Below are positions 55,989 to 64,000 of a stretch of DNA of 64,000 nucleotides, one piece after another. Source of the DNA: Picochlorum sp. 'celeri' (taxonomy: Eukaryota > Chlorophyta > Trebouxiophyceae); contig JAACMV010000018.1 of assembly GCA_010909725.1 (NCBI GenBank), forward strand, positions 955,001-1,019,000, read 5' to 3'. Every line of letters starts with the position of its first letter. The first letter of the stretch is position 1. The notes beneath the pieces are model-generated. The model had not been told where the DNA came from. It did no database searches and saw only the letters and a program-made list of their open reading frames with translations. The position numbers were made by a program, and so were the translations under genes.

Positions 55989-56290
55989 GAAATATGCCGT
56001 TGAGACCATATCACTTGAATTGAATAAATAAACTCAAAAAGGGCCAAGACACGCCAAGAACCAAGTAGTACTACTATGCAGTAAAGATATTATTGCTGGT
56101 ACTCATGGATGGTCTCTCCTGTGGGCAGAGCATCGTATCATCAAGTTTGATTCACACATCATATTTTGCTATTTTTCATGCTTACACATTGCATCTCTGT
56201 AATTTAAAGCATATTGGCATTTGTGTAGTATGAGGATTGATTCTCCGGTCCAACTACCGTATGTATCCAGGCATTGTTGAAGCAACATTG

Positions 56291-56462
56291 TCAGCAGTCT
56301 GCCATGTATGTGAGGCCTGATTCCGAGGTTCTCGGTGCAGGCCAAAATGAAATGTGCATATCGATAGTGACATTGAAGTGTGTCACCAGAATAGTGCTGT
56401 TGGATGCGATCCAACTATACAAAAACTGAGAGGCTGAGAGGCAAAACGTGGTAGATCGGAAG
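56291..56462 (-). pseudogene. decayed 3' fragment of the neighbouring S41-like gene
   Basis: Aligns with the last ~55 codons of the gene at 57703-58518 (for example GCAGGCCAAAAtGaAATGTgCA against GCAGGCCAAAAcGgAATGTaCA, lower case marking differences). The conceptual reading is frameshifted. It is the leftover of the downstream gene captured when the 1.4-kb unit was duplicated. Confidence 0.7.
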
Positions 56463-56482
56463 CTCCCTGTCTTGAGCTGCCT

Positions 56483-57887
56483 GAAGACGTGTCTTTACAT
56501 GTCCACGTCAGCAGGCGCTTTCCTGGCTCGTAGAATCTGGTCGAGTCACCCACGATGCGTTCAAATCATCGACCCCATCACCAGCAAGACTACAATAATT
56601 GATTAATTCTACCTTTAAAATAATAGTTAAAGTCACTGAAAAGTGCCAATCTTTGCTGTTCGGAACAAGAATGTACATTGTCTCAGTGCTTCTCGGTCTG
56701 CTCTTGTCGGCCTACACGGCGAGTGCCAAGGACAGCGGCAAGGGATACATGAATCGTTCATGCCGTTATACCTGGATTTGTAATGATAAAGGATGCCTTG
56801 GAAACGACATTGAACCATACTCAGGTACGCTGCCTGCTTCTATCTGATTCTGGCCAGACGCCTCAGGGGGGTCCGTAGCGCGTCCGGCTCATACCTGCGT
56901 GATTTCCGCCGTATGCCTTGTGTAGTACTTTATAACGTTGCTCAAAATATTTTGATGTTGTGCAGACTGCAATGGAGACAAGAACTGCAAGTCTGACTTG
57001 GAGAATTGGAGGCTTGCTGGAGCAAGGAAGCAGTGGGGAAAGAACTCTGTCCAATGGAAGGCTCAGTACAATTTGGAGAAAAAAGAAAACTGGGCCAAGA
57101 TGTGGAAATCGTACCCATGGCTGAAGAAGGATATCGTTAAGACCATTAAAGATATCAGAAAGTACGGATACAAGGTCAAGTACAACCCACCAAAGGTGGA
57201 GGACATTGTCTCCAGAGTCTGTGTGGCCTCCAGCAAGGGAATCAAGAAGGGAATGAACAAGCAAACCATGCTCGTCAGCTTGAATCCAGATGCCATCAAG
57301 TACCCAACAGGAGATGACAAGACACGTACATACTTCAGGGCATACTCTGTCAAGGGTAAAACTGACGGATTTGTATCGGCCAAACAGCATTGAGAAACAT
57401 GCCGTTGAGACCACATGACCATATCACTTCAATGAAGGAAACCCAAATACGGCCAAGACATGTCAAGAACCAAGTAGTATGTACTAGAGATATTAACGCA
57501 ACAGTGTCATTATTGCTGGTGATTACATGATGTTCTTTCCTGTGGACAGAACATCGTATCATCATGTTTGATTCGCATCATATTTTGCTATTTTTCATGC
57601 TAAAACTTTGCGTGTATCTGTAATTTAAAATTTTCAAGCACAAAAAGTATCCAATAGTATGAGGCTCATTCCATTGTCTACCCAGGCACTATGGAAACAT
57701 GGTCAGCAATTTGTCATATATGTGGCCCAATGAGGCCTGATTCTCGAATGTCGTGGCTTTTGGTGCAGGCCAAAACGGAATGTACATATATCTGCAGGAA
57801 TGTTGAAATATTCTATAGGGATAGTGCTATTGGGAGGAATTCCATCATAGAAAAATAGACGAGAGGCAAACTGTGGTGGTTCAGAAG
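56483..57887. repeat. tandem segmental duplication, unit B
   Basis: Second unit, homologous to 55070-56462. It carries paralogue 2 and the intact 3' end of the 57703-58518 gene, so the original breakpoint lay inside that gene. Confidence 0.8.
56671..57393 (+). CDS. secreted protein of unknown family, paralogue 2
   Basis: Exons 56671-56824 and 56966-57393 (141-nt intron at the same position and phase as in paralogue 1) give 193 residues. Signal peptide MYIVSVLLGLLLSAYTASA; same Cys-rich segment with an extra residue (KDSGKGYMNRSC), and the same basic C-terminal domain with scattered substitutions (for example KENWAKMWKSYPWLKKD). Conserved cysteines and frame in both copies argue both are under selection. 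Function unknown. Confidence 0.75.
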
Positions 57888-58518
57888 ATAGAGCAGGAGA
57901 CGCGGGTAAACTGGCTCGGAGTTTCTCATAGGACTGCAAATATGACTGGACATCCGATGATGTGTTGTTGCTGCCTTGAAACAGACTCTCAGTTTCAAGG
58001 ATGGCCTTTTCTGGGCTCTCATCAAAGAGTGACAAGGTGCCCATATCCAACCTGATACCACTCGTGTGCCCATCCTTCGCACGGAGCAAAATATCATTAA
58101 TCGTGTAGGCCAACATCCCATCAGCATGACCCTTGGCCTCGATGTCTTCCCTCAATGCCTGAAACTCCTTGTCATAGTCCACCTGTCCCCCTGATGTCCC
58201 ATTAAAGATTTCCCATCCAAATGGATTGGCGATTGGACTGGACTTGAGGATATCGTTGTTATAGTAGTAGTACCCATAACCAGCCTTTAGATTATCATTG
58301 AAAGAATGAACAGCATCAAGGGCCTTGTCAATCTTTACCTTGGTGAGGCAATCCACAACATCCCCTACTGGAGCGAAGAATATCTTCTCATCAACTGGCG
58401 TGACACTAAAATACAAAGATGGTGACTTTGGAAAACACCTCGTTGGGTCTGGCGCAATTGTCCGGGATTGAACACCCAAGGCAAGGGAGAGCACGAGCCA
58501 CTGGTACAGAGGGGGCAT
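57703..58518 (-). CDS. secreted protein resembling the N-terminal half of S41-type peptidases
   Basis: A 271-residue protein with a signal peptide (YQWLVLSLALGVQS). The middle (KVKIDKALDAVHSFNDNLKA, IANPFGWE, VDYDKEFQALREDIEAKGHA, NDILLRAKDGHTSG) resembles the region before the catalytic domain of eukaryotic S41-family (tail-specific protease-like) secreted peptidases, where a DGH/DAH turn is common. No Ser/Lys catalytic core follows, so it is either a truncated relative or a different fold. Its 3' part was duplicated to 56291-56462. Confidence 0.45.
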   Translation of the reverse strand: MPPLYQWLVLSLALGVQSRTIAPDPTRCFPKSPSLYFSVTPVDEKIFFAPVGDVVDCLTKVKIDKALDAVHSFNDNLKAGYGYYYYNNDILKSSPIANPFGWEIFNGTSGGQVDYDKEFQALREDIEAKGHADGMLAYTINDILLRAKDGHTSGIRLDMGTLSLFDESPEKAILETESLFQGSNNTSSDVQSYLQSYEKLRASLPASPALSSEPPQFASRLFFYDGIPPNSTIPIEYFNIPADICTFRFGLHQKPRHSRIRPHWATYMTNC

Positions 58519-59278
58519 GCTGATGAGGACGTTGCTTCTAATATCGCACCATCATGTTTTAGAATCGGGTTTACAATGCATCACGATAGAATTTGGCTCG
58601 AACCTAAACGAAACTAAACAGATTACGTTAATGTACCCACGCTGGCCGAATATATATATTGACCCTTCCCGGTCAAAATGGGCCTTGGATACCACGATAC
58701 CAACGACAACGAGGCGCGTGTTACTGCCACATCATGCAAGAAATTTCCTGGCTTCTGTTTGGACAGAAAAAGGCGCATGCTGCTGTCAGAACAGTCTCCA
58801 ACGTATTGCTCATGCTCTTCGACACACCATGATGACCAAGTTGGGCACATGAAATTGCCGTGGCTGGCCAGCACATGTATTAGTTGCACGCTCTACAAAA
58901 CCAATAGTAGGTACACCAAGACCTATTGATGATTGAGGCCTTGAGAATGTTTTCACGCAGCGACACACACCTCGTAGTATATGGGTTTCGGAAAGAAACT
59001 CTCAATGAGGACGCCAACGTTTGTTCGGGATGACCCAATGCGTTGCAAATCAATTCAACATTGAGATGCTCCATACCTCATCATCAGGCCTAGGCCTGCA
59101 ATGAATTTTCCAATTGCTTTTACGAAGGAGAATGAGCCTCTCCTATATATGTGCTCTTCTTCAGCCTTGTAGCATGTATATTTTGTTCATGAAAGGATCC
59201 AAGCAATCCCAGGCGATTCAAGGAGAGCAACAGCAACCTGATATCGGTATATAGTTCTGTACACAGAGCTGAGCCACC
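58519..59278. other. intergenic region between divergent genes
   Basis: About 760 bp. Short overlapping frames only; TATA-like tracts near 58651 and 59141-59150. No domain, repeat or RNA gene recognised. Confidence 0.4.
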
Positions 59279-60340
59279 ATGCGAAGCATATACGGGAGCC
59301 TACAGCGCTCATGTAGGATTCTATCGACAAGAGTATTTGTGCAGCAAGCTCTCATTGAAGAAAACGCCGCATCATCGTCATGGGTGGTGGTTCAAGACCA
59401 CTCGATGGCCACGCAGAATAGGACACAAACTCGCATATTTCCAGCACTTGCATCAAATCATAGGTCATTTGCATCTTCATCAGACGATGTAAAGGACAAG
59501 GAAGCTTTTCGAGAGTCAGCTGAGCGACTTGGAGACTCAATCATGGCAGGGCATATATCTAGACACATTCTTGGGTCTGATACGACACGATCGATTAAAG
59601 AATGGGACATAACTGTGAAAGATGGTAGATCTCCATTATGGAGATGGATAGAGGACACGCTGATATCGTCGTGGCAGAATATGATTGCATCATTCATCAC
59701 CAGCAGGATTGAGACGAGTTTTGATCTCTCAGAATGGTTGGAGGCATCCAAGGATGCTTTCTGGGCTGTTCATATGTTTGGTAGTACAGAGGAATATCAT
59801 GTACTAAAGCCTATGATGTCTGATGCGTTGTATCTTGCGTCAAAGAGAATATTTGAGAATTTCAAGAGTCGAAAAATGCAATATGCTCCGAGGGAACCAG
59901 ATGGTGACATTGATGCTCGGATATGCGGCATTCAATTTATCAAACGCGATGAAATGCTCACGTACGTGTTATATATAAATGTATATCAAGGAATGATGTA
60001 TGATGTCGGCAGAGAAAAGACAAGGATGCTGTGTACATGTTCTCACTTCTGTGTATATAAATATATGTGTGTATATGAGTGCAGAATGATGACGGATGAA
60101 TCATCACCACTGGCTGACTCTGAACCTCCTGATTCTGAGATTTCTGGGACATGGATGGTGATATCTGTAGAATTCAAAGCGTCGTGTACCGTGGATATTC
60201 TGGATGAGACGACCAAAGAATTGGTCTCAAATATTGTGGATGCCTCTCCAAAGATTTACAAGTTTTGCACTGGGCCCTTGCCCAATGCTCTTCCAAGGAC
60301 ATATCTGCAGAGTCCTTGGAAACTGCTGTCATACGTGTAA
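59279..60340 (+). CDS. mitochondrial Tim44-like-domain protein (tentative)
   Basis: Exons 59279-59961 and 60085-60340, with a 123-nt intron (GTACGTG...GTGCAG) that happens to be open and in frame; spliced length 312 residues, unspliced 353. The first ~65 residues form a basic presequence (RSIYGSLQRSCRILSTRVFV). The mature part includes WDITVKDGRSPLWRWIEDTL, a helical region, and a C-terminal sheet (TWMVISVEFKASCTVDILDE then TYLQSPWKLLSY), matching the shape of Tim44/MRPL45-like domains (V-x-F-x-A ... W-x-L). Role in protein import or mitoribosome is inference. Confidence 0.5.
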   Translation: MRSIYGSLQRSCRILSTRVFVQQALIEENAASSSWVVVQDHSMATQNRTQTRIFPALASNHRSFASSSDDVKDKEAFRESAERLGDSIMAGHISRHILGSDTTRSIKEWDITVKDGRSPLWRWIEDTLISSWQNMIASFITSRIETSFDLSEWLEASKDAFWAVHMFGSTEEYHVLKPMMSDALYLASKRIFENFKSRKMQYAPREPDGDIDARICGIQFIKRDEMLTYVLYINVYQGMMYDVGREKTRMLCTCSHFCVYKYMCVYECRMMTDESSPLADSEPPDSEISGTWMVISVEFKASCTVDILDETTKELVSNIVDASPKIYKFCTGPLPNALPRTYLQSPWKLLSYV

Positions 60341-60548
60341 TCATCATCATCATCATGCAAGAATGCATATATACATACCTACTACTAGGTATCTGAGGAA
60401 AATTTCCAATCTGCATATGCAGGAATGCATTTCTATACTCGTTGGTATTTAAGGATTTGTTTCGATACCGCCCATGCGCAATAAACGCATGAAATCACCA
60501 TGAGAAATATACTTTAATACTGTAATATATCCAGTTAGTTGAATCAAA

Positions 60549-62101
60549 ATGGGACTCGTCAGGTGTGTACGAGGGCAGTTGAGCAGGGTTCAGAATCCAG
60601 GCGTTCTGACCGAATTGAAGAATTCGCTCGGTAGAACATTTGCGAGTGCTGCTGACCCAGTACAAGGTATGTTTCGTTATTTTTCATGGTACATTGGGTC
60701 TTGTATCCATTGTGCGGTGGCTATTCTTGTTTATTTGAACTCTACTACAGTAGGGAGACGAATGACCTTGTTTGTACCTTGGAATGGAGATTCGCAATAA
60801 CAAATATGTTACAAATTTATACAGTGGTTGATTCCGAGGAGAAGATGGGCAGTCTCGAAGGATTGATCGAGAAGAAGGGGATTCAGCTTCGAGGTGCTCC
60901 AATGTACTTGGATATGCAGTCGACGACCCCTATGGATCCCCGGGTGCTGGATGCAATGCTTCCTCTAATGACAGATCAGTATGGAAACCCTCACTCGCGG
61001 ACGCACTTGTTCGGCTGGGAGGCAGAAGAGGCTGTGGAGGAGGCACGAGAGGATGTTGCTCACTTGATTGGAGCAAATGCAAAGGAGATCATCTTTACAT
61101 CCGGGGCAACAGAGTCAAATAATTTGGCAATTAAGGGAGTTGCTGGGTTTTACAAGGAGAAGAAAAATCACATTATTACGACGCAGACGGATCATAAATG
61201 TGTGCTGGATTCATGTCGTGTGTTGCAGCAGAAGGGCTTTGATGTGACATATTTGCCAGTACAGTCTAACGGTTTGATTGATCTGAATCAGCTAAAGGAC
61301 GAAATACGTCCTGAGACGGCGTTAGTTTCTGTCATGGCTGTGAATAATGAGATTGGTGTGGTGCAGCCTTTGAAGGAGATTGGTCAGTTGTGTCGTGAGA
61401 ACAAGGTGTTCTTCCACACGGATGCTGCACAGGCTGTTGGAAAAGTTCCCATTGATGTGAATGAAATGAATATTGACTTGATGTCTATATCTGGGCATAA
61501 ATTGTACGGTCCAAAGGGTATTGGAGCAATTTATGTGAGAAGGAGGCCAAGAGTGAGGCTGGAGGCCCAAATTAATGGAGGGGGGCAGGAGCGTGGTTTG
61601 AGATCCGGGACTGTGCCTTCATTTCTGGCCGTTGGGTTGGGAAAAGCATGTGAAGTCGCAGCGAAGGAGATGGAGAATGATACGAGGCATATTGAGCGAT
61701 TGGCACGCAAATTATATGATGGAGTGACAGCCAAGTTGGATGGTGTGGTGCTCAATGGTGACCCTGAGCATCGATATTGGGGAAATGTGAACCTGAGCTT
61801 TGCGTATGTCGAAGGAGAGAGTCTTTTGATGGGACTGAAGGACTTAGCTGTGAGCTCAGGATCAGCATGCACATCTGCATCTTTGGAGCCATCATACGTG
61901 CTTCGAGCTTTGGGAGTAGACGAGGAGATGGCACACACCTCGATCAGGTTTGGTATTGGACGATTTACGACTGATGAAGAGGTTGAAAGGGCGGTAGATA
62001 TGACCGTGAATCATGTGAACAAATTGAGGGAGATGTCTCCCCTGTGGGAAATGGTTCAAGAGGGCATTGACCTGAAGACAATTCAATGGTCACAGCATTA
62101 G
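60549..62101 (+). CDS. NFS1: cysteine desulfurase NFS1 (mitochondrial IscS)
   Basis: PLP enzyme that supplies sulfur for iron-sulfur cluster assembly. Exon 1 (60549-60666) encodes an Arg-rich mitochondrial presequence; after a 158-nt intron, exon 2 (60825-62101) carries the enzyme, 464 residues in total. Features: [20 protein letters not shown] at the start, [25 protein letters not shown], the PLP lysine in [12 protein letters not shown], the mobile cysteine loop [17 protein letters not shown], and the typical C-terminus ending IQWSQH, which contacts the scaffold protein in homologues. Confidence 0.96.
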
Positions 62102-62198
62102 ACACATTACACAGATTGAATCTCGTGTAGCATTTTTTTTTAATTTGATACAAGTACTACATGTAAATTTTGTACACTCGATGGACGCTGCTGCATCC

Positions 62199-64000
62199 CT
62201 AAAATCCATCTGATCTCAGCAATTGGTGCATAGCATCAATGAGCTTTGACTGGGACATATCAGTCTGAGGATCCTCGATTTTCCGGGCCAGCAATCGGGC
62301 AAGTTCTGCCCGTAACTCTCTAACAAGTACTCCAATACGCGCTGGAGCTTTGAATGATGCCCAATCATCCACGAGAATCATCCCCTTTTCATGTTGCACG
62401 GTGATGTGGCCTCCAAAGAGCAGGACAGCATACACTGGAACCATGGAGCACTCTCTGATGAAGATTTTCGATGTTTCCATAATGTCCGAATATACAAGCC
62501 AGCCAGATTCAAACTTCCCTGCGGAGAAGTTCACGGAGGATGGATGAATGAACACACGGCCCTTTTCTCGGTCAAAGAGTTTCACTCTTGCTCCAGATCC
62601 TTCTGTCTCTATTGCGCCACCTTGAATCTTCTGGAATTGCGCTGCAGGGTTCTGCACTCGCAGTAGCTGAGGATAGAAGCCGGATGAGAGGGCGGCTTTC
62701 ACAACGCGACCATGACCAGCGTATTCATCAACTCCCCCATACTCTGAAAATGTTGTCGTCACATCGTTGTTTTTTGTGAGGCCTGGAGGAGTGTAATCTG
62801 CCCTGCATGCAATTGAGGGATATGACTGAGGAACGAAACCGAGCTCTACTAGAATTTCTGCGTATTGCCGCCTTCCAGAATGGATCGACTCCATTGCTTG
62901 ATCTGATATAAACTTTTCTGCCGAATACATTGAAGCAGATTTTCTGCCAGAGGTAGCCAGAACGTGCCTCCATCCATTGTATGCCCCAATTATGGCAATA
63001 TGATCCGATTTGGATGACACATTCGGTCCCAGAATACTCTGCTTCGCCTGCAAAGCCTCCTCTCTCTTGTCAGGGGTGGACCAGAACACAGGTTTTCCAA
63101 AGGCCTGGGCTGCAACGATGGTCAGGACTGGGTCGAGACATCGAAGTATGGCTCCATAAATTAGCATTTTACCTAGCTTTGGATCACATGGCATTCTAGT
63201 GAGATGCTTACCAAGGGGCGTCAAAGACTGGGTCGTGGCATCAAGGGCACCCATGCGTTCCAGAGATGTCACAGCCTGCTGCAATCCATCCGTTGGTGGT
63301 GGCGTCAGCATTTGATGCAACGTCTCAAAAATATCTCCCAAAGTGATGGCTTTTGTATCCATCACCAGAGCATGCAAAGAGGATCTAGAAATCTCTGGCA
63401 ATGTATTCTTCTCCATCTTTGACCAATTCTTCTTGCTGAAAAGCCGATAGCATACACCAGGCTGAACTCTACCAGCTCGTCCTCGTCGCTGCTGACAGGA
63501 AGCCTGTGATACAAATACCTCCTGTAGACGAGATATTCCTTTCACAGGATCGAACCTAACCTCATTTGCTTTGCCAGAGTCAATAACGCAGGTGACATCA
63601 TCAATTGTGATGGATGTTTCAGCCACATTAGTAGCAACAACAACCTTTGTGACTCCGGCAGGTGGTCTTTCAAATACCTTACTTTGCTGTGATGGAGGAA
63701 GACCACCATGCAGCGGAAGAACTCTCAATTGGAACCCATGGCCTGCAATGCTGCTAGATGTTTGCAGCCCCTTGACCAATCTATTGATCAATGCAGCCCC
63801 AGGAACAAATATTAAAATTGCACCCAGAGAATTTCCACCCTTATTTTTAATATTCTCACGAATAATGTGAGCAACCAATATTTCTATTAACTCCGTGTTG
63901 ATGACTGTTTCATCCACAAGGGACAATGACTTTATTGTGTTTGGTGAGTACTCTGAGTTTTCATGTGCACCATCTATATCAATCGATTTCGCATCCTTTC
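62199..64000 (-). CDS. DEAH-box RNA helicase, C-terminal part (runs off the window)
   Basis: About 600 residues of a DHX29/DHX36/DHX57-like helicase; the frame remains open to the window edge, so motifs I-III lie beyond 64000. Present: second RecA domain with ILIFVPG (motif IV region), VVVATNVAETSITIDDVTCV (motif V), QRRGRAGR (motif VI), then the winged-helix/ratchet HA2 region (LGDIFETLHQMLTPPP, LTPLGKHLTRMPCDPKLGKM) and the OB-fold NTP-binding domain (FIHPSSVNFSAGKF, LVYSDIMETSKIFIRECSMV). Natural stop at 62199. Convergent with NFS1, about 100 bp apart. Confidence 0.9.
   Translation of the reverse strand, partial: KDAKSIDIDGAHENSEYSPNTIKSLSLVDETVINTELIEILVAHIIRENIKNKGGNSLGAILIFVPGAALINRLVKGLQTSSSIAGHGFQLRVLPLHGGLPPSQQSKVFERPPAGVTKVVVATNVAETSITIDDVTCVIDSGKANEVRFDPVKGISRLQEVFVSQASCQQRRGRAGRVQPGVCYRLFSKKNWSKMEKNTLPEISRSSLHALVMDTKAITLGDIFETLHQMLTPPPTDGLQQAVTSLERMGALDATTQSLTPLGKHLTRMPCDPKLGKMLIYGAILRCLDPVLTIVAAQAFGKPVFWSTPDKREEALQAKQSILGPNVSSKSDHIAIIGAYNGWRHVLATSGRKSASMYSAEKFISDQAMESIHSGRRQYAEILVELGFVPQSYPSIACRADYTPPGLTKNNDVTTTFSEYGGVDEYAGHGRVVKAALSSGFYPQLLRVQNPAAQFQKIQGGAIETEGSGARVKLFDREKGRVFIHPSSVNFSAGKFESGWLVYSDIMETSKIFIRECSMVPVYAVLLFGGHITVQHEKGMILVDDWASFKAPARIGVLVRELRAELARLLARKIEDPQTDMSQSKLIDAMHQLLRSDGF

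Larger units (their letters stand above)
55070..56462. repeat. tandem segmental duplication, unit A
   Basis: About 1.4 kb aligning with unit B (56483-57887). It includes promoter, both exons and intron of a secreted-protein gene, its 3' flank, and the 3' end of the gene that lies beyond unit B. Homology starts near GAAGACG at both left ends and ends near the motif GAGAGGCAAA.CGTGG in A and its counterpart in B. Divergence, with several indels, shows it is much older than the transposon insertions. Confidence 0.8.

Noticed and set aside
57813..58127. 104-residue minus ORF overlapping the S41-like gene
   Set aside because: Alternative frame of the same DNA; the longer frame has a signal peptide and sensible composition.

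Overview
This is a gene-dense nuclear segment from a photosynthetic eukaryote. Three lines of evidence point that way. Coding regions are broken by short GT-AG introns with donors of the GTACGT/GTATGT/GTGCGT type. The gene set is eukaryotic (poly(A)-binding protein, Sec63, prefoldin 6, NIP7, TSR2, PEN-2, a USP9X-class deubiquitinase). Two genes belong to a chloroplast: HCF136 with a twin-arginine lumenal signal, and porphobilinogen deaminase with an N-terminal presequence. The plant-type sterol C5-desaturase, the Pro/Ser-rich linker in a secreted fibronectin-III protein and the plant-like LYAR N-terminus favour a green alga, but this is inference and the species cannot be named from the sequence alone.

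Layout. 0.1-7.4 kb: giant deubiquitinase (minus). 7.4-15.5 kb: secreted multi-FN3 protein with six nearly identical 318-bp repeats and a C-terminal cystine-knot-like tail, and a sparse stretch holding a 59-residue secreted Cys-rich peptide that had to be read directly. 15.5-26.3 kb: ordinary housekeeping genes (sterol desaturase, Sec14, TSR2, TTC4, Nudix, porphobilinogen deaminase, DPH7, a plastid-type Gly-rich membrane protein, LYAR). 26.6-31.7 kb: a complete DNA transposon. 32-47 kb: p23, lipoate ligase, PABP, Sec63, prefoldin 6, GH92 mannosidase, PEN-2, HCF136, NIP7 and a SAP-plus-transmembrane protein. 47.9-53.0 kb: a second copy of the transposon, inside a patatin-like gene. 53-58.5 kb: GNAT, an acidic protein, and a tandem segmental duplication carrying two paralogous secreted proteins and a truncated copy of the neighbouring gene. 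59-64 kb: Tim44-like protein, cysteine desulfurase NFS1, and the C-terminal part of a DEAH helicase running off the window.

The most notable feature is the pair of 5127-bp elements (26620-31746 and 47872-52998). Their ORFs are identical, each is flanked by its own perfect 8-bp target duplication, and each encodes a KDZ (Kyakuja-Dileera-Zisupton)-type transposase of 1051 residues convergent with a 422-residue protein that I do not recognise. Each copy sits inside a reading frame that becomes continuous again if the element and one target duplicate are removed. This indicates very recent activity in this lineage.

Many genes contain one intron close to the 5' end, often 66-86 nt. Several start exons, including those for transit or signal peptides, are recovered only by splicing. 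Intron positions given here are my reading of splice sites that keep the frame and have not been checked against transcripts.
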